Source of the DNA: Burkholderiaceae bacterium
GTDB taxonomy: Bacteria; Pseudomonadota; Gammaproteobacteria; Burkholderiales; Burkholderiaceae_C
NCBI GenBank assembly: GCA_030695205.1
Contig: JAUYTN010000021.1
Span: forward strand, 124,001-188,000
Length of the DNA: 64,000 nucleotides
Direction of reading: 5' to 3'
The notes beneath the pieces are model-generated. The model had not been told where the DNA came from. It saw only the letters and a list, made by a program, of their open reading frames with translations, and did no database searches. Below, in pieces: positions 17,011-26,345 of the stretch (its first letter is position 1; the number at the start of each line of letters is the position of its first letter). The translations under genes and the position numbers were made by a program.

Positions 17011-20000
17011 TCAGGGGTTCTCGCCCTGCGACTGGTAGGCGCGAACGAGGTGGTCGTCTGCCGGGGTGTCGAGCCAGTCCACCTTGCTCATCTTGCGAAC
17101 CACGACAAACTCATCGCGGTTGGTGCCAATGGTTCCGTAGTAGTTGAAGCCGTAGCTCAGCTGTGCGTAGCCGCCGATCATGTGGGTGGGCTTCAAGACG
17201 ATGCGGGTCACCGAGTTGTGGATGCCGCCACGCACCCCGGTGATTTCGCTGCCGGGGGTGTTGATGATTTTTTCCTGCGAGTGGTACATCAGGCACATGC
17301 CATCGTTCACCCGCTGGCTGACCACCGCACGTCCAGCCACCGCACCGTTGATGTTGAAGAGCTCGATCCAGTCGTTGTCTTCAATGCCGGCGCTCTTGGC
17401 GTCGGTCTCGCTGAGCCAGATCACTGTGCCGCCGCGGTTGAGCGTCAGCATCATCAGGTTGTCGCTGTAGGTGGAGTGGATACCCCACTTCTGGTGCGGC
17501 GTGATGAAGTTGAGCTGTATCTCCTTGTGGCCGTTGGGCCTGATGTTGTGGATGCTGTTGGTGGTCTTCAGATCCACCGGTGGGCGGTAGCTGCCAAAGC
17601 CCTCACCGAAGGCAATCATCCAGGGGTGATCCTGGTAGAACTGCTGGCGGCCGGTCAGGGTGCGCCACGGGATGTACTCGTGTACGTTGGTGTAGCCGGC
17701 GTTGTAGCTGACGGTCTCGCTCTCGATGCCGCTCCAGGTGGGCGAGCTGATGATCTTGCGCGGCTGCGACTGGATGTCGCGGTAGCGGATCTTTTCGTCC
17801 TCGCGGTACAGCGCCAGGTGGGTGTGGTCGCGCCCGGTTTGTTTGCCCAGGGCATCCCAGGCCTTGACCGCCACATGGCCGTTGGTCTCGGGGGCCAGCT
17901 GCAAAATCACCTCGCAGGCGTCAATGTCGCTCACGATGCGGGGCATGCCTTGCGACACGCCTTCTTCCAGCGTTTTGCCGTTGAGCTGGCCCAGCTGTTC
18001 GACTTCGGTGCCGGTTTTCCAGCCAATGCCCTTGCCGCCGTTGCCCAGTTTGTCGAGCAGTGGACCCAGCGCGGTGAAGCGCTTGAAGGTGTTGGGGTAG
18101 TCGCGTTCGACCACCGCAATCTGTGGTGCGGTTTTGCCGGGCAGCAGCTCGCACTGGCCCTTTTTCCACTCGGCCACACCAAACGGCTGGGCCATTTCTC
18201 CGGGGGTGTCGTGCATGATGGGCGACAGCACCACCTCTTTTTCCACACCCAGGTGGCCCACGCACACCTCGCTGAAGGTCTTGGCAAAGCCTTTGTAGAT
18301 TTCCCAATCCGAGCGGGCTTGCCACACCGGGTCCACCGCCGCAGACAGCGGGTGGATGAAGGGGTGCATGTCGCTGGTGTTGAGGTCGTTCTTTTCGTAC
18401 CAGCTGGCCGTGGGAAGCACGATGTCGCTGTACAGGCAGGTGGTGCTCATGCGGAAGTCCAGCGTCACCAGCAGGTCCAGCTTGCCCTGGGGCGCGTCTT
18501 TGTGCCACTTCACTTCGGCGGGTTTGGCGTCACCGGCGCCCAGGTCTTTGCCCTGCACGCCGTGTTCGGTGCCCAGCAGGTGTTTGCAGAAGTACTCATG
18601 GCCCTTGCCGCTGGAACCCAGCAGGTTGGAGCGCCACACGAACATGTTGCGCGGCCAGTTCTGGGGGGCGTCGGGGTCTTCGCAGCTCATCTCCCGCGTG
18701 CCGTCTTTCAGGGCCTTGACGACGTAGTCCTTGGGGTCCATGCCTGCGGCCTGAGCATCTTTGACCACCTGCATGGGGTGGGTCTTGAGCTGGGGGGCGC
18801 TGGGCAGCCAGCCCATGCGCTCGGCGCGCACGTTGAAGTCGATCATGCTGCCGCTGAAGGCAGCTTTGTCGGCCGTGCTCAGCGTGGGTGACACGATTTC
18901 TTCCATGCCCAGCTTCTCGTAGCGCCACTGGTCGGTGTGGGCATAGAAGAAGCTGGTGCTGTTCATCTGCTTGGGCGGACGGATCCAGTCGGTGGCAAAC
19001 GCCAGCGGCACCCAGCCGGTTTGCGGGCGCAGCTTTTCCTGGCCCACGTAGTGCGCCCAGCCGCCGCCGCTTTGGCCGATGCAACCGCACATCATGAGCA
19101 GGTTGATGACGCCACGGTAGTTCATGTCGGCGTGGTACCAGTGGTTCATGGCCGCGCCGATGATGACCATGGATTTGCCATGCGTCTTGTCAGCGTTGTC
19201 GGCAAACTGGCGGGCCACGGTAATGACCTGGTCACGCGGCACCCCGGTGATGCTTTCCTGCCAGGCCGGTGTGTAGGCGGCGTTGTCGTTGAAGTCTTTG
19301 GCACCACTGCCCAGGCCACGGTCGATGCCGTACTGTGCAACCTGCAGGTCAAACACGGTGGCCACCATGGCGTAGCGCTCTTCGCCGGCTTTGCCCAGGC
19401 GCAGGCGCACGGCCGGTACCTTGGCGTGGTTGATCTCGCCGTTCTGTGCATTGGCGGTGAAGTTGGGGGTGTCCCGGCCGCCGAAGTACGGAAAGCCCAC
19501 GTCCACCACCACAGTGTCTTGCTTGCCATCTTCAATCACGGAGAGCTTGAGCTTCACGTCGGTGTTGGTGCGGGCCTCTTTGGCTTCGAGGTTCCACTTG
19601 CCTTCGTCTTCGCGCCCGGCTTCGCCCCAGCGGAAGCCGATGGAGCCGTTGGGCAGCACCGCTTTGCCTGCGGTGTCAAACGCCACGGTTTTCCAGTCTG
19701 GGTTGCTTTGCTGGCCCATCTTGCCGTTGAAGTCGCTGGCGCGCAGGTAGCGGTCGGGCACCATGGTCACCGTGCCATCGGGCAGGGTGTGCTCTTTGAG
19801 CATCACCAGCAAGGGCAGGTCGGTGTAGCGGCGGGCGTAGTCGTCAAAGTAGCTGCTGCGCTGCTTGCCGCCATCGGGGAAGTAGAACTCTTTCAGGGCG
19901 ACGTGGCCCATGGCCATGGCCAGTGCGGCGTCGGTGCCCTGCTTGGGGTGCAGCCACAGGTCGGACAGCTTGGCGACTTCAGAGTAGTCGGGCGTCACGG

Positions 20001-20838
20001 CCACGGTCTTGGTGCCTTTGTAGCGCACCTCGGTAAAAAAGTGGGCGTCGGGCGTGCGGGTCTGGGGCACGTTGGAGCCCCAGGCGATGATGAAGCTGCT
20101 GTTGTACCAATCGGCCGACTCGGGCACGTCGGTCTGCTCGCCCCAGATCTGCGGGCTGGCCGGTGGCAGGTCGCAGTACCAGTCGTAGAAGCTCATGCAC
20201 ACGCCGCCGATGAGCGACAGGTAGCGGCTGCCTGCGGCGTAGCTCACCATGCTCATGGCCGGAATGGGGCTGAAACCAATGACCCGGTCCGCGCCGTGCT
20301 GCTTGATGGTGTACACGTTGGCGGCGGCAATCAGCTGGTTGACTTCGTCCCAGCTGCTGCGCACAAAACCACCCATGCCGCGCACCTGCTGGTAGTCGCG
20401 CCGGGCTTCGGGGTTTTGCTGAATCAGGGCCCAGGCGTCCACCGGGGTTTTGCTGACCTTGAGGGCAGCGCGCCAGCGCTCCAGCAGGCGTCCACGAACC
20501 ATGGGGTACTTCACCCGGTTGGCGCTGTACAGGTACCAGCTGTAGCTGGCCCCACGGGCGCAGCCACGGGGTTCGTGGTTGGGCATGTCCCAGCGGGTGC
20601 GGGGGTAGTCGGTTTGCTGGGTTTCCCAGGTGACGATGCCGCCTTTGACGTAAATCTTCCAGCTGCAAGAGCCGGTGCAGTTCACCCCGTGGGTGCTGCG
20701 CACGATCTTGTCGTGGGCCCAGCGGTTGCGGTAGGCGTCTTCCCAGGTGCGGTCTTCGGCATTGGTCTGCCCGTGGCCCCCCGAGAAGCTCTCGGTGGGG
20801 TGAGAGAAGTAGGTCAGCCGGTCAAGAAAATGGCTCAT
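17011..20838 (-). CDS. narG: NarG, respiratory nitrate reductase molybdopterin (alpha) subunit
   Basis: The protein is 1275 residues, the full length for membrane-bound NarG. The N-terminal FS0 [4Fe-4S] site is visible as His50, Cys54, Cys58 and Cys93 (HGVNCTGSC ... CARGASYS). The molybdenum ligand Asp lies in FYDWYCDLPP near residue 223. Nothing resembles a Sec/Tat export signal beyond the usual vestigial N-terminus, as expected for the cytoplasm-facing enzyme. It reduces nitrate to nitrite with electrons from quinol through NarI and NarH. It starts 48 bp after the narK stop, so narK-narGHJI-ppiase form one transcription unit. Confidence 0.98.
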   Translation of the reverse strand: MSHFLDRLTYFSHPTESFSGGHGQTNAEDRTWEDAYRNRWAHDKIVRSTHGVNCTGSCSWKIYVKGGIVTWETQQTDYPRTRWDMPNHEPRGCARGASYSWYLYSANRVKYPMVRGRLLERWRAALKVSKTPVDAWALIQQNPEARRDYQQVRGMGGFVRSSWDEVNQLIAAANVYTIKQHGADRVIGFSPIPAMSMVSYAAGSRYLSLIGGVCMSFYDWYCDLPPASPQIWGEQTDVPESADWYNSSFIIAWGSNVPQTRTPDAHFFTEVRYKGTKTVAVTPDYSEVAKLSDLWLHPKQGTDAALAMAMGHVALKEFYFPDGGKQRSSYFDDYARRYTDLPLLVMLKEHTLPDGTVTMVPDRYLRASDFNGKMGQQSNPDWKTVAFDTAGKAVLPNGSIGFRWGEAGREDEGKWNLEAKEARTNTDVKLKLSVIEDGKQDTVVVDVGFPYFGGRDTPNFTANAQNGEINHAKVPAVRLRLGKAGEERYAMVATVFDLQVAQYGIDRGLGSGAKDFNDNAAYTPAWQESITGVPRDQVITVARQFADNADKTHGKSMVIIGAAMNHWYHADMNYRGVINLLMMCGCIGQSGGGWAHYVGQEKLRPQTGWVPLAFATDWIRPPKQMNSTSFFYAHTDQWRYEKLGMEEIVSPTLSTADKAAFSGSMIDFNVRAERMGWLPSAPQLKTHPMQVVKDAQAAGMDPKDYVVKALKDGTREMSCEDPDAPQNWPRNMFVWRSNLLGSSGKGHEYFCKHLLGTEHGVQGKDLGAGDAKPAEVKWHKDAPQGKLDLLVTLDFRMSTTCLYSDIVLPTASWYEKNDLNTSDMHPFIHPLSAAVDPVWQARSDWEIYKGFAKTFSEVCVGHLGVEKEVVLSPIMHDTPGEMAQPFGVAEWKKGQCELLPGKTAPQIAVVERDYPNTFKRFTALGPLLDKLGNGGKGIGWKTGTEVEQLGQLNGKTLEEGVSQGMPRIVSDIDACEVILQLAPETNGHVAVKAWDALGKQTGRDHTHLALYREDEKIRYRDIQSQPRKIISSPTWSGIESETVSYNAGYTNVHEYIPWRTLTGRQQFYQDHPWMIAFGEGFGSYRPPVDLKTTNSIHNIRPNGHKEIQLNFITPHQKWGIHSTYSDNLMMLTLNRGGTVIWLSETDAKSAGIEDNDWIELFNINGAVAGRAVVSQRVNDGMCLMYHSQEKIINTPGSEITGVRGGIHNSVTRIVLKPTHMIGGYAQLSYGFNYYGTIGTNRDEFVVVRKMSKVDWLDTPADDHLVRAYQSQGENP

Positions 20839-20886
20839 GTGCGTGGCTCCAGTGGCGTGGGTACGGTCGATGTGTGGGGTGGGGTG

Positions 20887-22557
20887 TCAGGGGTTGCGGA
20901 TCTCGGAACCTGCGCGCAGGTAGAACCACCAGTTCAGTACCAGGCACACGGCGTAGAAGATGGCAAAGCCATACATGGCGATTTCGGGTGTGCCAGCCTT
21001 GATCTGCTGGCCAATCACCACCGGGGCAATGAAGGAGCCGTAGGCACCCACCGCCGAGGTCCAGCCCAGCACGGGGCCGGCTTGCTGGCGGTCAAAAATG
21101 ACGCCAATGGTGCGGAAGGTAGAACCGTTGCCAATGCCGCTGGCGGCAAACAGCACCACAAACAGCACCATGAAGATCAGGAAATACTCTTCGGGCGTGG
21201 CCGACTTGTAGGCCAGCAGCATCACGTAGCCCACCGCGGCCGAGGCAAACACCATCACCGCCGAAATGACCTGGGTGACGATGGAGCCACCCACCTTGTC
21301 CGAAATCCAGCCGCCAACCGGGCGAATCAGCGCGCCCACAAAGGGGCCGATCCAGGCGTAGGTCAGGGCCGATGGGGCATTGGGGTTTTTCAGCGTGTGG
21401 GTCATGAGGCCAGTGGCCGGGTCAATCACGTGCTGGAAGCCAAAGATCACGGTGATGGACAGGGGCAGCGCCATCGAAAAGCCGATGAAGGAGCCGAAGG
21501 TCACGATGTACAGCGCGGTCATGGACCACGTGTGCTTGTTCGAGAAAATGGCGTACTGCTTGCCAATGTTGGCCTTCATTTCACCAAAGGCGGCCACTTT
21601 CATCAGCACCACGGTGGCCACGATGATCAGCGGCAGTGCCACCCACATGTTGAGCAGGCCCAGGCCGGTGGGGGCTGGCAAGTACAGGTACAGGCCAACC
21701 AGGCCGACGGCAGCGGTCAGCACCCACAGGTAAATGATCTTGGCAAACGCTGCCAGCGTGCCGCCGTAGTTGGGCGACAGGGGCATCAGGTTGTTCATGC
21801 CGAACCAGGCAGCAATGACCAGGGGCACCAGGATGGCGGCCCAGATGAAACCGGCGTTCTGGATGTAGGTGGCGGTGCCTGCCGTGATCTTGCCGAGGAT
21901 CCAGCCCGAGTCCTTGATCAGCGTCATGGGCTCACCGGCGAGGGTGCCAAACACCGCAGCCGTCATGGCCAGGGGAATCAGCACCTGCATGGAGGTCACA
22001 CCAAAGTTGCCCAGGCCGGCATTCAGGCCGAGTGCGGTGCCTTGCTGGCTCTTGGGGTAAAAGCCGCTGATGTTGGACATGGAGCAAGCGAAATTGCCGC
22101 CACCAATGCCCGACAAAAACGCGCAGAGCTGGAACACCCACAGTGGCGTGGTCTTGTCCTGCAGCGCAAAGCCTGTCATCACCGCTGGGATGATCAGCAG
22201 CGCGCTGGTCAGGAAAATGGTGTTGCGCCCGCCCGCCAGGCGGATGAAAAACGAGGCGGGAATGCGCAGCGTGGCACCCATCAGGCCAGCGATGGCTGTG
22301 AGTGTGAACAGGTCGGCCGGGGCGAACGGAAAGCCCAGGTTCAGCATCTGCACGGTGATGATTCCCCACATCAGCCACACGGCAAAGCCGACCAGCAAGT
22401 TGGGGATGGAAATCCAGAGGTTGCGGGCGGCAATGCCTTTGCCGGTGCTGGCCCAAAAGCGCGCATCTTCGGGTTGCCACTCGGCAATGTCGGCCCCCGA
22501 GTAGGTGGTGGTTTTCGCCACAGGCGGGGGTGCCTGGCGAAGGGGTTTGGAACTCAT
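20887..22557 (-). CDS. narK: NarK-type nitrate/nitrite transporter (NNP family, MFS)
   Basis: The 556-residue protein has 12 or more transmembrane helices and the NNP signatures GGNFACSMSNISGFYP and LNAGLGNFGVTSMQ, with a second glycine-rich motif in the C-terminal half. Its size, including a hydrophilic N-terminus of about 40 residues, resembles NarK2-type nitrate/nitrite antiporters. It probably imports nitrate in exchange for nitrite for NarG. The start at 22557 has AGGAG seven bases upstream; the longer frame to 22689 has no support. It lies directly upstream of narG, and its own 254-bp leader is the likely promoter region of the nar operon. Confidence 0.93.
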   Translation of the reverse strand: MSSKPLRQAPPPVAKTTTYSGADIAEWQPEDARFWASTGKGIAARNLWISIPNLLVGFAVWLMWGIITVQMLNLGFPFAPADLFTLTAIAGLMGATLRIPASFFIRLAGGRNTIFLTSALLIIPAVMTGFALQDKTTPLWVFQLCAFLSGIGGGNFACSMSNISGFYPKSQQGTALGLNAGLGNFGVTSMQVLIPLAMTAAVFGTLAGEPMTLIKDSGWILGKITAGTATYIQNAGFIWAAILVPLVIAAWFGMNNLMPLSPNYGGTLAAFAKIIYLWVLTAAVGLVGLYLYLPAPTGLGLLNMWVALPLIIVATVVLMKVAAFGEMKANIGKQYAIFSNKHTWSMTALYIVTFGSFIGFSMALPLSITVIFGFQHVIDPATGLMTHTLKNPNAPSALTYAWIGPFVGALIRPVGGWISDKVGGSIVTQVISAVMVFASAAVGYVMLLAYKSATPEEYFLIFMVLFVVLFAASGIGNGSTFRTIGVIFDRQQAGPVLGWTSAVGAYGSFIAPVVIGQQIKAGTPEIAMYGFAIFYAVCLVLNWWFYLRAGSEIRNP

Positions 22558-22811
22558 GAAGGGACTCCTGTCGGTGAGAAAAGCGGATCGGTCACGATGG
22601 GACAACTGTCCGGGAATGGGGGGGCGGTGAACATCCACCAGAGGAACATGTGCCGGGTTCCGTCCGAACGACTGAGCGGCTGCCGCCATCGGCCAAAAGA
22701 ACTACCCAGGTGACCCGGTCCGTCACAAAGACAGGGTGCTGAGGGGCATCAAAGAAGCGGCGTTGACTTGTAAATAGATAGCAAACAATGACACCAATAA
22801 AGCGTAAAATG
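22558..22811 (-). promoter_or_regulatory. Leader of narK-narGHJI, probable promoter region
   Basis: This 254-bp gap is the largest non-coding stretch in the nar block and precedes narK. Reading towards narK I find an FNR-type half site TTGATG (22747-22752), but no complete TTGAT-N4-ATCAA palindrome and no convincing pair of NarL heptamers. An interrupted dyad, GTGAC-N7-GTCAC, lies at about 22710-22726. An AGGAG ribosome-binding site precedes the ATG. Regulation by FNR and NarL would be expected from the pathway but is not shown by the sequence. Confidence 0.45.
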
Positions 22812-22812
22812 C
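22770..22812. repeat. Dispersed intergenic repeat, copy B
   Basis: This segment runs from GTAAATAGATAGC to AGCGTAAAATGC and shares both end blocks with copy A at 3438-3482. With the adjacent TGCTATTTATT (to 22821) it can fold as a long hairpin (AAATAG-ATAGCA paired with TGCTATTTATT) that overlaps the stop codon of the upstream transporter gene. That gene's last codons (HNK-stop) are thus provided by the repeat. It may also act as a transcription terminator between the two transporter genes. Confidence 0.6.
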
Positions 22813-24068
22813 TATTTATTATGTAAATTCTCGCCCATCATTTCGGTCTTGCGCACATCGGCCCAGTACATCCAGATGAGGCTCAGCCAGACCAGTGCGT
22901 ACAGCAGCATGAAGGCGCTGGAGCGAATGCCCGTCCAGTCCATGAGCACGCCAAACATGATGGGCAGCACAAACCCACCCAGCCCCCCGGCCATGCCCAC
23001 CAGGCCGCTGACTGCGCCCAGGTTGTCGGGGTGGTTCTGGCTGATGTACTTGAACACGCTGGCTCGGCCAAACGCCCAGGCAATCCCCAGCACCGACAGC
23101 AGGGCCGTGAAGACGTACACGTTCAGCCGCCACTCAAAGGTCTGCGGGCCGTGTGTGGTGTGGATGGTGAAGCTGGTGGGTGGGTATGACAGCACAAACA
23201 GGCACACCCAGCTGACCCACAGCACGCCCCAGGTCACGGGGTGGGGGCCGTAGCGGTCGGCCAGCCAGCCCCCCAGCCCCCGGGCCAGCCCGCCGGGCAG
23301 GGCAAAAAAGGCTGCCATGAGGGCGGCGGTGCGGATGTTCATGCCGTACTCGCCCACGTAGTACTGCACCAGCCACAGGGCCAGGCCCACAAAGCCACCA
23401 AACACCACCGCGTAGTACTGGCAGTAGCGCAGCACCTGGGGCTGGCGCAGCAGGCGCAGCTGGTCCAGCAGCCGGGTGGGGGGCGCTGCAGTGCGGGTGG
23501 GTTGCTCATGGCTGCTCCACCAAAACACCACAGCCACCAGCAGGATGAGGACGGCGTACACCTGGGGCACCACCTGCCAGCCAAAGGCCACCACCAGGGT
23601 GGGGGCCACCAGTTGGTTCAGCGCTGCCCCCACGTTGCCAGAGCCGTAAACACCCATGGCCATGCCCTGCTGGCCCTGTGCAAACCACCGCGCCACGTAG
23701 GGAATGCCGACGGCAAAAGCGCCGCCTGCCAGCCCGACAAACAGGCCGGCCAGCAGCAACTGCCAATACTGCGTGGCCAGCGACAGCAGCCAGATGCCGG
23801 GTGCACACACCAGCAGCAGTACCGTCATGGTGGAGCGTCCTCCCCAGCGCTCGCTCCAGATGCCCAATGGCGCACGGACCAAGGCACCAGCCAGGATGGG
23901 CGTGGCCATCAACAGGCCAAAGCGGGTGTCGGAAAGGTTCAGGGCGTCGCGAATGGGCAGGCCAATGACCCCAAACATCATCCATGCCATGAAGCAAACG
24001 GTAAACGCCAGGGTGCTGGCCAGCAAACTGGACCAGGCCTGGCGTTGGTGCCTCAGGTCGTTGGGCAT
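22812..24068 (-). CDS. NNP-family nitrate transporter, NarK1-like (MFS)
   Basis: The 418-residue protein has 12 predicted transmembrane helices and the NNP motif GVYGSGNVGAALNQLVAP in the first half and SGLVGMAGGLGGFVLP in the second. Its shorter length and sequence style match the NarK1 group, held to be proton-coupled nitrate importers. The MFS motif between helices 2 and 3 is seen as LGIWSERWGGR. It ends in a stop codon contributed by repeat copy B. It follows the second NNP gene by 63 bp, and together the pair may initiate nitrate uptake before nitrite accumulates (inference). Confidence 0.9.
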   Translation of the reverse strand: MPNDLRHQRQAWSSLLASTLAFTVCFMAWMMFGVIGLPIRDALNLSDTRFGLLMATPILAGALVRAPLGIWSERWGGRSTMTVLLLVCAPGIWLLSLATQYWQLLLAGLFVGLAGGAFAVGIPYVARWFAQGQQGMAMGVYGSGNVGAALNQLVAPTLVVAFGWQVVPQVYAVLILLVAVVFWWSSHEQPTRTAAPPTRLLDQLRLLRQPQVLRYCQYYAVVFGGFVGLALWLVQYYVGEYGMNIRTAALMAAFFALPGGLARGLGGWLADRYGPHPVTWGVLWVSWVCLFVLSYPPTSFTIHTTHGPQTFEWRLNVYVFTALLSVLGIAWAFGRASVFKYISQNHPDNLGAVSGLVGMAGGLGGFVLPIMFGVLMDWTGIRSSAFMLLYALVWLSLIWMYWADVRKTEMMGENLHNK

Positions 24069-24131
24069 GGCAGGGGCAGGGTGTGCCGCTGTGGGGCTGC
24101 AACCGTTGCCCGGGCCATGCCCTGTGGGCCT

Positions 24132-25778
24132 TCAGCGCTGCGCGGCAGCGGGTGGAGGGTCAAAGCGCTTGACGGCGGCACGCAGCTCGTCGAGGTTGTT
24201 GAAGCGGGCGGTGAGCACCAGGCCCTCGCCTTTTTCCAGCAACTCCACCTTGCCGCTGCCGGCAAACAGCTGGCTCAGGCGGGCTTCGGTGTCTTTTTTG
24301 TCCTTGGCCTCACGGGCAATGGCTTCGTCCACCGACGACACCATGTACTCGTCGCCAAAGCCACCCTCTGGCTCCTTGAGCCACAGCAGACAAGCCACCC
24401 AGCTGATGAATGCACCTGCGGCGATGATGAAGAAGAAGTCAGATGGCTCCACGTACATGAACAGCAGCAGGTAAAACACCGCGCCCACGTTGCCATAGGC
24501 ACCGGCCATGCCGGAGATTTGCCCGGTCAGGCGCCGCTTGATGGAGGGGATGATGCCGAAGGTGGCACCTTCGGAACCCTGCACAAAAAACGAGCAGGCA
24601 ATGGTCACAGCCACCGCCACGATGAGCGGCCAATTGCTGTTCATCAGGCCCATCAGCGCAAAGCCAATGGCGATGCCCAGCATGTAGGTCAACATCACGA
24701 AGCGGCGGTTACCGAAGCGGTCGGACACCAGGCCACCCATGGGGCGGGCAAAGAGGTTCACAAACGCAAAGGACGAAGCCACCAGACCCGCAGCAGCGGC
24801 GGTGAGGCCCCAGGTCTGCTCGAAGAACATGGGCAGCATGGAGACCACGGCCAGCTCGGCCCCGAAGTTGGCAAAGTAGGTGGTGTTGAGGGCAGCCACC
24901 GATTTGAAGGGGTAGCGGTCGTCCTTGGGCACGCCCTTTTTCAGGATGGGCAGGTTGACCCGCAGAATTTGGACCAGCTGGTACACGATCACCACCGCAA
25001 TCGAGGCGTAGCAGATCCAGGCGGTCAGGGGGTCAATGAAGCCAGTGCGCTCGACGCGCCACACCAGCACCGACAAAATGCCCACCAGCGGGATGGTGAA
25101 TAGCAGCAGCAGCACCAGGTCGCCGTAGGTGGACACCTCAAGTGCCGCGGCCTTGCGGGGCTTTTTGTGGGTGTCAGCCGTTGGGCCGTCGGTGATGGCA
25201 AACCAGTAAAAAATGCCGTACGCGCCCATGACCACACCGGAGGTGGCCACGGCCAAGCGCCAGCCTTCAGGCCCGCCGAACATGGTCAGGGCAATGGTGG
25301 GCAGGGTCATGGCAGCCGCTGCCGAGCCAAAGTTGCCCCAGCCCGCGTAGAAGCCTTCGGCAAAGCCGATGTCACGCGGCTTGAACCACAGCGCCGTCAT
25401 GTGGATACCGACCACAAAGCTGGCCCCCACCGAGCTGAGCACCAGGCGAGAGACGAACAACTGTTCCTTGGTGTTGCCAAACGCAAAGAACAGCGTGGGT
25501 ATGGCCATGGTCACCATCAGGATGGAGAACACCCGGCGCGGGCCAAAGCGGTCCAGCGCCATGCCCACCAGAATGCGGGCCGGAATGGTCAGGGCCACGT
25601 TCGCAATGGCGAACAGCCGCAAATCGTCCTTGGTCAGCCAGTTGGCCGTCTTGAGGATGGACGAGGCCAGCGGGGCCATGTTGAACCACACGTAAAAACA
25701 GATGAAAAAGGCAATCCACGTCAGGTGGAGCGCCTTGATTTCCCGGTTCTTGTACCGGAATAGGTCACTGACTTGCAT
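24132..25778 (-). CDS. NNP-family nitrate/nitrite transporter with C-terminal cytoplasmic extension
   Basis: This third NNP transporter of the window is 548 residues. It contains GWGNFGSAAAAMTLP and the paired GAYGNVGAVFYLL glycine motif, plus DRFGPRRVFSILM after helix 2. The C-terminal 90 residues after the last helix are charged and hydrophilic (SVDEAIAREAKDKKDTEARL and onward) and end in a small domain that could be regulatory; the narK of this window lacks it. It resembles NrtP/NasA-type carriers more than NarK1. The gene lies 75 bp behind the universal stress protein gene. The substrate is inferred from family and context. Confidence 0.88.
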   Translation of the reverse strand: MQVSDLFRYKNREIKALHLTWIAFFICFYVWFNMAPLASSILKTANWLTKDDLRLFAIANVALTIPARILVGMALDRFGPRRVFSILMVTMAIPTLFFAFGNTKEQLFVSRLVLSSVGASFVVGIHMTALWFKPRDIGFAEGFYAGWGNFGSAAAAMTLPTIALTMFGGPEGWRLAVATSGVVMGAYGIFYWFAITDGPTADTHKKPRKAAALEVSTYGDLVLLLLFTIPLVGILSVLVWRVERTGFIDPLTAWICYASIAVVIVYQLVQILRVNLPILKKGVPKDDRYPFKSVAALNTTYFANFGAELAVVSMLPMFFEQTWGLTAAAAGLVASSFAFVNLFARPMGGLVSDRFGNRRFVMLTYMLGIAIGFALMGLMNSNWPLIVAVAVTIACSFFVQGSEGATFGIIPSIKRRLTGQISGMAGAYGNVGAVFYLLLFMYVEPSDFFFIIAAGAFISWVACLLWLKEPEGGFGDEYMVSSVDEAIAREAKDKKDTEARLSQLFAGSGKVELLEKGEGLVLTARFNNLDELRAAVKRFDPPPAAAQR

Positions 25779-25853
25779 GATGAACCTTGAGCGGTGATGA
25801 AGATGAAAAGGGTGGGCCCGGACGTGCCGGGCGGGACCGTTGGTGGCGTGGGT

Positions 25854-26318
25854 TTACTCGCCGTGGGTGGGGACAATCAGCAGCGGGCACTGCACACGCC
25901 GCGCCAGAAACGCGCTGACCGAGCCAAACGTCATGTGGTCGAACTCCTCCACCAGCGCGTCCAGGCTGCGGGTGATGAAGTTGCCATCGGGCTTGTACGA
26001 GTGGCGGGCCATGACGAGCACGTCGGGCTTGCGCTCCATCGTGGCGCGCAGAATCATCTTGCGGGCGTCGCCCTCGGCCACCAGCACCCTGGCGGTGAAG
26101 CCCATGGCCACCAGTTCGGCTGCAGCTGCCTCTGCCCCAGCCTTTTGCTCGTGGTACTGGGTGTTAAACATGTCGTCACCGGCGCTGGTGCTGCTGCCAG
26201 GCTCTTCAATGACCGAAATGAGGGTGACGGTGGGATTGGCGTGCGCAAACATTTGCTTGACTGCATTGAGCGCGATCCGCGAGTTGCGGGAATGGTCATA
26301 GGCCAACATGATGTCCAT
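25854..26318 (-). CDS. Universal stress protein (UspA family)
   Basis: This 154-residue single-domain UspA-like protein opens with MDIMLAYDHSRNSRIAL. Near the C-terminus it has DHMTFGSVSAFLARRVQCPLLIVP, equivalent to the family's nucleotide-binding loop, although the glycine spacing deviates from the strict ATP-binding pattern. The ATG at 26318 has a GGAG eight bases upstream; a longer reading to 26471 is unsupported. It lies between narL and the NNP transporters. Usp proteins near respiratory genes are often induced by oxygen limitation; a nitrate-related role is inference. Confidence 0.88.
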   Translation of the reverse strand: MDIMLAYDHSRNSRIALNAVKQMFAHANPTVTLISVIEEPGSSTSAGDDMFNTQYHEQKAGAEAAAAELVAMGFTARVLVAEGDARKMILRATMERKPDVLVMARHSYKPDGNFITRSLDALVEEFDHMTFGSVSAFLARRVQCPLLIVPTHGE

Positions 26319-26345
26319 GGGAGTTCTCCGGTAGGTGCAATGCGG

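Noticed and set aside
18937..22713. Plus-strand open frame of 1258 codons opposite narG and narK
   Set aside because: Shadow frame in GC-rich DNA; low-complexity His/Gly/Val-rich translation with no recognisable domain, while the minus strand encodes NarG and NarK.
22558..22811. FNR or NarL binding sites upstream of narK
   Set aside because: Only a half site was seen; no full palindrome or heptamer pair, so no site is annotated.
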